Below are positions 22,280 through 32,014 of a DNA stretch of 64,000 nucleotides, piece by piece. Every line of letters starts with the position of its first letter. Within the stretch, counting starts at the first letter, position 1. Made by a program: the position numbers and the translations under genes. Where the stretch lies: contig WHVA01000076.1 of NCBI GenBank assembly GCA_015179125.1, positions 186,001 through 250,000 on the forward strand, read 5' to 3'. The notes under the pieces are model-generated. The model was not told the origin of the DNA. It saw only the letters and a list, made by a program, of their open reading frames with translations, and did no database searches. The stretch comes from Gautieria morchelliformis (lineage: Eukaryota; Basidiomycota; Agaricomycetes; Gomphales; Gomphaceae).

Positions 22280-22640
22280 ATTGGTTTGATTTGAAACTGA
22301 TCGGTCTGTCACGCGAACTGAAGTCTTGCAGTTCCGACTGTGAATTCCAACCTGGTTAGTGTTTTATATAGATAGCACGGACGGCAAGGAAAATAGGTGG
22401 TCTTTGTTGCGCCGTGAGTGAACATGGCAGGTCTCAGTCTCTATGTGCTTGAAACTGATATATCGGTCTTTCACGCGATGTCTTGCAGTTCCGACTTGAA
22501 TTCCAGTTTGAAACCTGGTTAGCGTTTCATATATCAAGAACAATACGTTGACCTTGCTGCGCGGTGAGTTCACATAGCAGGTCTCAGTCTCAATGTGCTT
22601 GAAACTGATCGGTCTGTCTGGCACGTGAAGCAGTTCTGCA
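22280..22640. repeat. repeated leader region upstream of F-box copy 1
   Basis: A ~90-bp block (GAAACTGATCGGTCTGTCACGCG...TTGCAGTTCCGACT...CCTGGTTAG) occurs at 22288-22375 and 22450-22545, with a partial third at 22600. Versions of it also lie near the other two F-box copies (26275-26380 inverted; 29675-29725). Confidence 0.75.
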
Positions 22641-22740
22641 GCCTTCCCCTCGACGTGTCATTTGTTTCCACGACGGCACCAAGCCTCAGTTGCAGGAAGT
22701 GATTCTTCTACGTCGTCGTATACGCTCCAGTCTGCGCCCC

Positions 22741-24104
22741 ATGAACAACTGTAGGCTACCTCAAGAGATGGTCGATGCCGTCCTCGATAATATCCGTGGG
22801 GATGATGGCCGCAAGGCTCTGCTCGCGTGTTCACAGGTCTGTCACGCATGGCTTCCCTCGAGCCAGCGCAATCTCTTTCGACAGATCTCTTTCGGTGTAG
22901 ACGGTGGCCACAACAAACGACTGTGTCAAGCTTTACTCAGTTCTCCTCATCTTGCCAAATACATCCGAGAGTTGGAGGTGCGCTTGCCTGTAGGCGACGC
23001 ATCCCATGCAACATGTCAAACACTCTCCGTGATTTTAGACAAGCTGAGCGAGCTGCAGAGGCTAACACTTTACGGACTGGTTTGGCATAAATTAACGGTA
23101 GATCTCAGGCAATCGCTTTGCCGGTTATTGCTGGTATCCCCGATTAGCTTCGTAAAGCTCGATGACATGTATTTTTTCAGTGTGGACAACTTCGCGAACC
23201 TTCTACGTCATGCTCAAAGCGTAACGGAGCTCTTGGTAGGGTTCTGTTTCTGGGCGCAAGAAGATCAAGGGGAACAGGAAGATGAACCAAGGCTCAATTT
23301 GCATGAGCGGAGACACCTTAATCTTCTGCATTTTTACTCGAAGCGGCGCTATTTGTATCTATACGTTGACTGCCTGCTTGGGCCTCGATCACCTTTGGAG
23401 CTCTCGCACATCGAGACTTTGCTCATCGATGATCTCGGGAGCCCTTACGGAGGTGTTAACCAGCATGGAGATACTCTCAACCGGCTGCTCCACGCCATTG
23501 GAAGCTCACTCAAACATCTCCAACTTTATGTGCCAAATGAAGCTTGGGATGGAAGTGAGCGACCACCTATTCTGAATTCGGATACCTAACGTGAATTCTA
23601 GGCCCAGATTTCAACATTAATCTGGTGTTCAATCCGAATATCAAACGCTTACATTTGACCAACATCAATTTGATGAGCAATAACTTGGCCTGGCTTCTAC
23701 GTTTCCTGCGTAATATTGCCACTTTAAACCAATTAGACCACATCGTTTTCGATGTGATAATTGGTGGAGATACGTTTGTGCCGGAGGACTCCTCAGTTTG
23801 GCAGCGAGTTGACTGCTTGCTTGCCCGAAACGAGGCCAAGTTTCGACAACTACAGATGCTGGACATCAAATTTTGTGTCGAGGACATTGAATGTGTCGAG
23901 GGGATCGAATGTGATGAGCGTGACGAGGTTGAGAAATCCTGGTGTGATGTGATTAGTCGGAGCATGGTTGCCGCGTATCCGTTGTTACTAGAGCGGGGTG
24001 TTTCAGTGAATGCTCGGTGTGTCGCTATTACCGACGATGATGTATGTTTATCATGCATTCATTCCACCGCACGAGCTGATGCACTGAACCCCCAGACTAT
24101 ATAG
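22741..24104 (+). CDS. F-box protein (copy 1, intact)
   Basis: Two exons, 22741-23554 and 23602-24104, with a 47-bp intron (GTGAGC...TTCTAG, branch-like CTAAC), encode 438 residues. Residues 5-50 form an F-box: LPQEMVDAVLDNI..., ALLACSQVCHAWLP, RNLFRQISF. This is expected to bind Skp1 in an SCF ubiquitin ligase. The rest is leucine-rich with irregular LRR-like segments (LQRLTLYGLVWHKL, HIETLLIDDLG, LKHLQLYVPN, IKRLHLTNINL), probably a substrate-binding surface. Two other copies lie downstream. Relative to them this copy lacks 7 bp near 24026, which replaces the short ...GIHYYRR end with a longer tail. Large F-box families of this kind are common in basidiomycetes; the target is unknown. Confidence 0.85.
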
Positions 24105-24566
24105 CCAAGACCACCATGCTTGTATGGTCCTTGACTTACTGTAATTCCATAGCTTGTCAAGGGCACGGAAATTCCGATACTTTTCCGAGATAACTGTGCG
24201 TATTGTGCTGAGATCTAACAGGTTTGGGACCAGGGGGGACGAGTTATGAGAAGGTCAGCCAGTTTGAGGATGTCTATTATGCCTGATGGCTTGTACAAGC
24301 ACCGTAACAAGTAAATGAAGGGGAAGATACTGCATCCATCAGTTTCTTTTCCTTTCGAAAAGGGCGATGATTGAGACAAATTGAGACTAGCAAGTTTGAC
24401 GGCGCCGACCTCAGTGCATCAGCTACTTCGCTAATGAAGTACTAGCGAAGTCCTATGTAGTCCTCAACCTGGCACGTGACTAGTGCCTGGTCCATTTCGA
24501 GGTAATCAACAAACGTGACTAAGACGTGACGAGTTGACGAGTTGACACCAAAAATCGTAAGCGTTA
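24105..24566. repeat. flank shared by the F-box duplications
   Basis: The 3' flank (AGACTATATAGCCAAGACCACC...) is shared with 27060-27300 and 31115-31230. The 24350-24490 block (CAAGTTTGACGGCG...CAGCTACTTCGCTA) is shared with 29350-29475. Confidence 0.75.
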
Positions 24567-25273
24567 CAGCGTTTTCAAAAAACCTTGACGCGGCGCGCTT
24601 TTTTTTTTTCCTCAGAGGCGCCCGTGCTGCGACTGGCAATGGGGTATCGACGTATCAGCCCTGACCTCAAGCAGCGAGCACTATGGCTGCTTCATAACGG
24701 TTATATGGAAGAGGTGGGTATTATCCTCAATGTCTCAAAGAGCAGCATGACTCGGTGGGCACAAAACCTTGAAGTTTACGGCAACGTCGTTCCACCACGC
24801 AATCCTCTCCAAGGCCGACCTGGTGCTTTGAATACCACACAGATGCATGCCCTAATCAATCTAGTTCAGAATGCCCCAGAAATGTTTCTGAATGAACTGC
24901 AGGACTGGCTTGCGCTAGAGCACGACATCCTCGTGGCTATAACAACGCTTCACTATGCAACCCAGAATGCTGGCCTCTCCTACAAGTTACTGAGACGACA
25001 GGCCGCGGAACGAGATGAGATTGGATGAGCACAATGGATGGAAGAGGTGCAAACTCATTTTGTGGCCAGTCAGTTTGTATGGACGGATGAATCAAGCAAG
25101 GGTGATCGTACTATTTGATCTGAATACGGTGGCGGTGGCCCCGAGGGCTCCAGATTACCGCTAGACATCGTGTGGGGGGTTTGTGCTGCTGCTGCTCCAG
25201 CGCCTAATGGGCGTGAGCGCCTCTGAGAAAAAAAAAAAAAGGCGCGCCGCGTCAAGGTTTTTTGAAAACGCTG
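24567..25273 (+). mobile_element. Tc1/mariner-like DNA transposon, internally deleted
   Basis: 707 bp with terminal inverted repeats of about 60 bp (CAGCGTTTTCAAAAAACCTT...CCTCAGAGGCGC; the reverse complement is at the right end), flanked by TA on both sides. A related F-box unit near 29565 shows the empty site with one TA. The encoded transposase is partial, so this copy cannot move by itself. Confidence 0.9.
24639..25120 (+). pseudogene. Tc1/mariner-type transposase fragment
   Basis: From ATG 24639 the frame shows a paired helix-turn-helix DNA-binding region (ISPDLKQRALWLLHNGY, VSKSSMTRWAQNL, GRPGALN) followed by a second HTH. A TGA near 25026 breaks the frame, and the start of the catalytic region (FVWTDESSKGDRT, first D of DDE) follows. 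The remaining DDE core is deleted: an intact transposase is about 340 residues and only about 160 are left. Confidence 0.8.
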
Positions 25274-25365
25274 TAATACTGCCACAGAGGAAAAGCACTC
25301 TGCCAGGGCTTTTCACTGAACACGTGACAAAGACGAGACATCCTCTTGCGCGGTGAGTTCACATA

Positions 25366-26004
25366 GCAGTCAACGTATAGATGAAAATTGCTCCGCTTCG
25401 CGTAAAAATGCAGAAGATTAAGGTGTCTCCGCTCACGTAAATGGAGCCTTGGTTCATCTTCATGTTCGCCTTGATCTTCTTGATCTACTTGCGCCCAGAA
25501 GCAGAACCCTAACGAGAGCTCCGTTACGCCTTGAGCATGACGTAGGAGGTTCGCGAAGTCGTCCACACTGAAAAAATACATATTATGGAGTTTTAAGAAG
25601 CTAATCGATAACAGGAGTAACCGGTGAAGCGATTGCTTGAGATCTACCGTTAATTTATGCCAAACCAGTCCGTAAAGTGTGAGCCTCTGCAGCTCGCTGA
25701 GCTTGCCTAAAATCACGGAGAGTGTTTGACATGTTGCATGGGATGCGTCGCCTACAGGCAAGCGCACCTCCAACTCTCGGATGTATTTGGCAAGATGAGG
25801 AGAACTGAGTAAAGCTTGACACAGTTGATGGTTGTGGCCACCGTCTACACCGAAAGTGATCCGTCGAAAGAGATTGCGCTGGCTCGAGGGAAGCCATGCA
25901 TGGCAGACCTGTGAACACGCGAGCAGAGCCTTGCGGCCATCATCCTCGTGGAGATTATCGAGGATGGTATCAACCATCTCTTGAGGTAGCCTACAGTGGT
26001 CCAT
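25366..26004 (-). pseudogene. F-box copy 2, N-terminal half (inverted)
   Basis: From ATG 26004 the minus strand encodes the F-box and leucine-rich N-terminal half, closely matching residues 1-213 of copy 1 (LPQEMVDTILDNL..., RNLFRRITFG...). Similarity ends at the codons for YVDC at 25366; the frame then runs to a stop at 25252 through unrelated sequence and the transposon end. Its missing half lies at 26381-27012 on the other strand, so an inversion cut the gene. A truncated F-box protein of 250 residues could still be made. Confidence 0.85.
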
Positions 26005-26380
26005 GGGGCGCAGACTGGAGTGTATACTGATGACGTAGAATAATTGTTTCTCAGGCTACGACTGGGGCTTGGTGCCGTCGTGGAAACAAATGACACGTCG
26101 AGGGGATGGCCGCAGAGCTGGCTCGCCGACGGTGTTCGTGGGTGATAATGCAAGTGGGTTTTCAAACCAATCTGAAGCACAAACAAGCGGCTTTGTCAGT
26201 ATAGATAACACTACTGTATGAGAAAAGCAAAGTGGTACTTCGCTGAAGTTGAGTTGAAAAAACCTGCAGGTCCTATCTATATGAAACGCTGACCAGGTTT
26301 GGTATTCAAGTTGGAACTGCAAGACTTTGCCACTTGCGTGACAGACCGATATATCAGTTTCAAGCAAATTGAAACTGAGA
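25367..26380. other. inverted segment of about 1.0 kb
   Basis: Both junctions are visible by comparison with copies 1 and 3. On the left CACATAGCAG joins TCAACG (reverse of CGTTGACTGC); on the right the reversed leader ...GAAACTGAGA joins TGCTTGGGCC. Turning the segment back restores a leader, an F-box start and an uninterrupted gene. A GCAG/CTGC microhomology sits at the breakpoints. Confidence 0.85.
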
Positions 26381-27012
26381 TGCTTGGGCCTCGATCACCT
26401 TTGGAGGTCTCGCACATCGAGACTTTGCTTATCGATGATCTCGGGAGGCCCTACAGGGATGTTTTTAAACGGGATGCTCTCAGCCGGCTGCTCCGCGCCA
26501 TTGGAAGCTCACTCAAACATCTCCAACTTTATGTGCCAAATGAAGCTTGGGATGGAAGTGAGCGACCACCTATTCTGAATTCGGATACCTGACGTGAATT
26601 TCTAGGCCCAGATTTCAACATTAATCTGGTGTTCAATCCGAATATCAAACGCTTACATTTGACCAACAATTTGGAATTTAGCAGGAACTTCGCCTGGCTT
26701 CTACATTTCCTGCTTAATATTGCCACTTCAAACCAATTAGAGCACATCATTTTCGATGTGAAAATTGGTGGTGATACGTTTGCGCCTGCGGACTCCTCAG
26801 TTTGGAAGCGAGTTGACCGCTTGCTTGCCCGAAAGTTTCAACAACTACAGACGCTGGACATCAAGTTTCGTGTCAAGAAGATCGAATGTGCCGAGAGTGA
26901 CAAAGCCTGGTGTGATGTGATTGGTCGGAGTATGGTTGCTGCGCATCCGTTGTTACTAGAGCGGGGTGTTTCAGTGAATGCTCAGTGTGTCGGGATCCAC
27001 TATCGACCATGA
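26381..27012 (+). pseudogene. F-box copy 2, C-terminal half
   Basis: It starts abruptly with LGPRSPLEVSHIETLLIDDLG and matches copy 1 from residue 215 on. A 48-bp intron (about 26555-26602) is conserved, and it ends ...RCVGIHYRP-like. It has no start codon or promoter of its own; it belonged to the half at 25366-26004. Confidence 0.85.
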
Positions 27013-27629
27013 TGTATGTTTATCATGCATCCATCCCACCACACGAGCTGATGCATTGACCGCCAGACTATATAGCCAAGACCACCAGGATTGTATGGTC
27101 CTTAACTTAATTCCATGGCTTGTCAAAGGCACCGGCCCAACAAATGAAAATTCCGATACTTTTCCACGGGTAACTGTGTGTGTTGTGCTGAGATGTAACG
27201 GGTGTGGGACCTGGGGGACGAGTTATGAAGGTCAGCCAGTCTGTGGGTGTCTATTATGCCTGATGGCTTGTACAAGCACCGTAACCCATAAATGAAGGGG
27301 ATGATACCGCGTCCGACAGTCTCCCCGTCCTCGTCGCCGTTGGGTCTTTGCTAGCATTATATAATTGGTGTGTCTGAGAATATTGACCAGAAATCAATAT
27401 CCTTTGCCATACGGACGTTTCAGATGGCCAGCAGCAGGAAACATATTTGATATGCCGAAAACAAAAGAGTGAATCAAGGTCGCTGGGTGGGTTGCAGAAA
27501 GTTTATGGTGATTACTGTAATTCAATATTCATCATTAGCTCCTACATATTTACCATGCGACCATGATATTATAGGTGACATCATATATTTGTCGATATTC
27601 AATCGCTCTATCGTCGTCTTCAATCTACT
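27013..27629. other. 3' flank of F-box unit 2 and unassigned DNA
   Basis: Up to about 27300 the sequence matches the flank of copy 1; after that no similarity or gene was seen. Confidence 0.5.
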
Positions 27630-28968
27630 CTGGCCGTCCAGACACGACGATGGCAGGAGATCGTACTGTGTGGGACCGTATATTAGCTTTGAATTTGATT
27701 CCCTACAATGAACGCTTTCGACACACCCGTCGCCTTTTCCACAGTATCCTGGGTCCGCGGCCGGCTCAAGCGTTCTCTCGAGGGCTTTACTGGTGGACTT
27801 TGTACGTGCTGTGCGTCTGTTTTGTGTTTGGTGGCGCACTGGGCAGGGCGCAGCTAATTCATGTAGTTTTCGGCAAAAAATATCCTTCCAGTATCCCATG
27901 GATGGTGTTCCTGAGAAACATGTCAATGTGGCGGAAGAACTTGAATGATACCTGACCAGTTTACTCGAAGTCAAATGGTACGTTATTTCGTTACGATGCG
28001 CTAATTTCTCACCACGGTCTTCTAGAGCCGGGGAAAGGCTTGAACGTTTACCTCACAATTGCTCGAGGATGGATGCACACCGGAAAGGGTGTCAGTAATC
28101 AAATAGGCAGCCTTGTCACTGTACGCAGGTAACGCCGTGTTCATTTGTTCTAACTCGACACTTATCGGGGACGAGCGTTAGGTGGAGCTGACACGCGGGT
28201 GTCTCTTTCTTCCTTGTCTCACATTTCTTTCCAGAAGCCCATTCTGCGCTCTCCAGACCGTCTCTCCAATCCGACATCCTTCCTTGCCATGTGCACGCAT
28301 CCTCAAGTCCAGCTAGCCGCCGAGGCTGAACTAGACTTTATAATAAGCAGTGAGCGACCGTCTGTTTCTGATTGGTCGCAGCTACCATCCATTGACGCGA
28401 TGGAGAAGGAGGAAGGAGGTACTCAGGTGGGCGCCGATCGCGCCTTTGGGCAAGTACATTCTCTGCTGGATTTGATTCATGACCGGCAACTTTGACTTTA
28501 TAGGCGTCCTGCATCGTGTGATGCAACATGACATTTACAAAGGGAACACTGTGGGATCCATGGCTATTGCAAACATATGGTTCAAGGCCTTTTTTATGCT
28601 TAAATTACGTTGTAATGCTCATTTACTTCTCCCCACTGGCAGGGAATGCTGAATAATTCGAAGATATTCCCATACCCTTCCGAGTTTCGTCCAGTGCGTT
28701 TCTGGGGCACGCCCAAAGGATGGCGGACGCTACGACTGACCCATCAGAGCTTGCATTTGGATTTGGACGAAGGGTAGGGCGCCGTCTGGATATATTCGAT
28801 GCTCAGTCCACCGTCATGCTCGCGCGTAGAACATTTCCTGCACAGCATCTGGCAGAACCATTCCTTTTCCTCAGTACTGCGATGAGTCGTGCGACTTTTA
28901 ACGTCGCGAAAGCCCATGACGACCATGGCAAGATGATTGAGCCTAAGTCAGCCCACGCGATCTATTAA
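27630..28968 (+). pseudogene. cytochrome P450 relic
   Basis: Scattered segments follow the order of a fungal P450: TTMAGDRTVWDRILALN..YNERFRHTRRLFHSILG (27640-27765), FLAMCTHPQVQLAAEAELD..I.SER (28285-28360), SIDAMEKE plus LRWAPIAPLG (ExxR region), VLHRVMQHDIYKG (28507-28545), ANIW, PYPSEFRPVRF (28680), then a degenerate heme loop ELAFGFGRRVGRR (28750-28785) that lacks the cysteine ligand, and TFNVAKAHDDHG. Frames shift between segments, and the region between 27960 and 28190 is barely recognisable. With no heme cysteine this is a pseudogene. It lies between F-box units 2 and 3. Confidence 0.8.
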
Positions 28969-29345
28969 TCCGACGCATGATAGCAGAGCAGGTGGTGAGA
29001 TCTAAAGAACGAGGACTATCTAGCTAGTAATGAGTGGATCTGTTTCCTGACGGCATATATGCGCGATGGTTGGACACATAGCATTGTTGTTCACCGCATG
29101 TTGGTGTGCATGACCATCGAGTATTATCTGAGAGTACCCAACCTGCGAGCTCGGCAATAACTGTGTTTAGTCCGGGTATCATCCGGCCACAGCGTGGGCG
29201 GGGTGAAAAACACTCTTCAAAGTAATTGAGGACTGATAATATGCATACTTACCCAGACGAGTATAGTACAGCATCCCTGAGCCCGATTATGTGAATGCGG
29301 GAGTGAAATATTTCTGAGAAATATAATGCCTGCAGCACTCAAAAA
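28969..29345. other. unassigned DNA
   Basis: No gene or repeat was recognised between the P450 relic and F-box unit 3. Confidence 0.4.
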
Positions 29346-29757
29346 GCTCCTTTTCCTTTCGAAAGGGGCAGTGATTAATGATTGAGAAAAATTGAGACGA
29401 GCAAGTTTGATGGCGCTGGCCTCAGTGCATCAGCTACTTCGCTAGCGAAGTATTAGTCCTCGACATAGCACGTGACTAGCCAGTGGTTGAATTATTTCCA
29501 TTTCGAGGTAATTTAACAAACATGACTACGACGTGATGAGTTGACACTACCAAAAATGGTAAGGACATTAATGCTGCCACAGAGGATAAGCACTGTGCCA
29601 GGGCTTTTCCACTGAAGAAGTTGACAAAGACGAGTGCCCCGGTGAGTTTCACATGGCACGTCATTGGTTGGATTTGAAACCGATCGGTCTGTCACGCGAA
29701 CTGAAGTCTTGCAGTCCCGACTTATAGATAGCAGGAATACGCTCGAGTCTGCGCCCC

Positions 29758-31077
29758 ATGAACGTTTGAACCACCGTAGGCTGCCTCAAGAGATGGTCGA
29801 TGCCGTCCTCGATAATCTCCGCGAGGATGATGGACACAAGGCTCTACTCGCGTGTTCACAGGTCTGCCATGCATGGCTTCCCTCGAGTCAGCGCCATCTC
29901 TTTCGACGAATCACTTTCGGTGCAGACAGTGGTCAGAGCAAACAACTCGGTCAAGCTTTACTCGGTTCTCCTCATCTTGCCAAATACATCCGAGAGTTGG
30001 TGGTGTACTTGCCTGTAGACGACGCATTCCATGCAACATGTCAAACACTCTCCGTGATTTTAGGCAAGCTCACCGAGCTGCAGAGGCTCATACTTTGCGG
30101 ACTGGTATGGCATAAAGTACCGGTAGTTCTCAAGCAATCGCTTCACCGTTTATTCCTGCTATCCCCGACTAGCTTTGTAAAACTCGATGAGATGTATTTT
30201 GGCAGTGTGGACGACTTCGCGAACCTCCTACGTCATGTTCAAGGCAACGAAACTCTCGTTAGGGTACTGCTTCTGGGGCAAAAAAGATCAAGACGATCAA
30301 GGCCATGAAAATGAACCAGGGCTCCATTTGCGTGAGCGGAAACACCTTAATCTTCTGCATTCTTACGCGCAGCAGCACAATTTTCATCAATACGTTGACT
30401 GCCTGCTTGGGCCTCGATCACCTTTGGAGCTCTCGCACATCGAGACTTTGCTTATCGATGATCTCGGGAGCCCTTACGGAGGTGTTTACCAGCATGGAGA
30501 TACTCTCAACCAGCTGCTCCCTGCCATTGGCAGCTCACTCAGACATCTCCAACTTTACGTGCCAAATAATGCTCGGGATGGAAGTGAGCGACCACCTATT
30601 CTGAATTCAGATACCTGACTTGAATTTCTAGGGCCAGATTTCGACATTAATCTGGAGTTCAATTCGAATCTCAAATGCTTACATTTGACCAACATCGATT
30701 TGATGAGCCATAACTTGGCCTGGCTTCTACGTTTCCTGCGTAATATTGCCACTTTAAACCAATTAGAACACATCGTTTTCGATGTGAAAATTGGTGGTGA
30801 TACGTTTGCGCCGGAGGACTCCTCAGTTTGGGAGCAAGTTGACTGCTTGCTTGCCCGAAACGAGGCCAAGCTTCGACAACTACAGACGCTGGACATCAAA
30901 TTTTGTGTCGAGGATATCGAATGTGTCGAGGGGATCGAATGTGATGAGCGTGACAAGGTTGAAAAATCCTGGTGTGGTGTGATTGGTCGGAGTATGGTTG
31001 CCGCGTATTCGTTGTTACTAGAGCGGGGTGTTTCAGTGAATGCTCGGTGTGTCGGGATCCACTATTACCGACGATGA
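29758..31077 (+). pseudogene. F-box copy 3, start lost and frameshifted
   Basis: The sequence follows copy 1 from the F-box (RRLPQEMVDAVLDNL) to the end (CVGIHYYRR). The start codon used by copies 1 and 2 now reads ATG AAC GTT TGA, out of frame with the F-box. At about 30245 two bases are missing, so the frame stops at 30308 and resumes in another frame. The 48-bp intron (about 30592-30639) is kept. Both defects argue for a pseudogene, although the second half is otherwise clean. Confidence 0.82.
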
Positions 31078-32014
31078 TGTATGTTTATCATGCATCCATT
31101 CCACCGCCCGAGCTGATCTGACCCCAGACTATATAGCCAAGACCACCAGGCTTGTATGGTCCTAAACTTAATTTCATAGCTCGTCAAGGGCACTGGCCCT
31201 TACAAATGCAAATTCCGATCTTTTCCCCGAGGTACCTTGCGTATTTTGCAGATGTTTGCTCTTCACCCGCATGCAACTCAGATTTAGCCAAATAAATTCT
31301 TTTACGCGAGCATCGACTGAAGCAATGCCGATTTTACGTATACACTCCAATCCAAGCAAAGAGTCGACCGGTGGCCCTGCAGTGGCAACCTCTAGTTCAG
31401 CGCAAACAGTTTTTTGGCAAGGGGCCTGCAACTTGATTCTCATTGTTCATAAAGTCTCCCAACCTGATGCCTTCATGGAGCTCGAGAAGCTCCCCCGTTA
31501 GTCAGGATGCAATGGGAGTAATTCAAGAATAGGTTTGTCTACCTGGGTTGGACTCCCTTGATATCATCTGCAATGCCCTATCCCCGCCTGGAGTAGCCCC
31601 AGATATTCGGGCCACGACGTCATGTATCTAGATAAGGAAATAGCGTATTTTAGCAATGAGGAGAGGTCTCCTCGCTGCAAATCAAGGCTACCAATTGCGA
31701 CACCTACAGTACTGGCCTCACGACTTTCCCCGCATTTATTCGCGGTCCAATTTTTTATCCAGTATATTATTCGTGGATAAATACGTGGACCGGGTTTTGG
31801 TGGGAATTCCACGTATTATTTGTGGGGATTTTTCCCGCAGTGCACGGCGAGAGGTAAAACGAAAACAACTCATAAACAAGTGAGGATACTGGCTTACTGT
31901 AAGATCCTGAGATTATTCATGCTGGTCGTATGGCGAAACTCGCTTCTTGAAGAAGAGCGGCACAAGGAGGAAAGATGTTTACAAATTGAAATATCATACA
32001 TCTACTATGTTAAA
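31078..32014. other. 3' flank of F-box unit 3 and unassigned DNA
   Basis: Similarity to the other F-box flanks ends near 31245. The remainder, up to the GCN20 stop codon, holds no recognisable gene. Confidence 0.45.
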
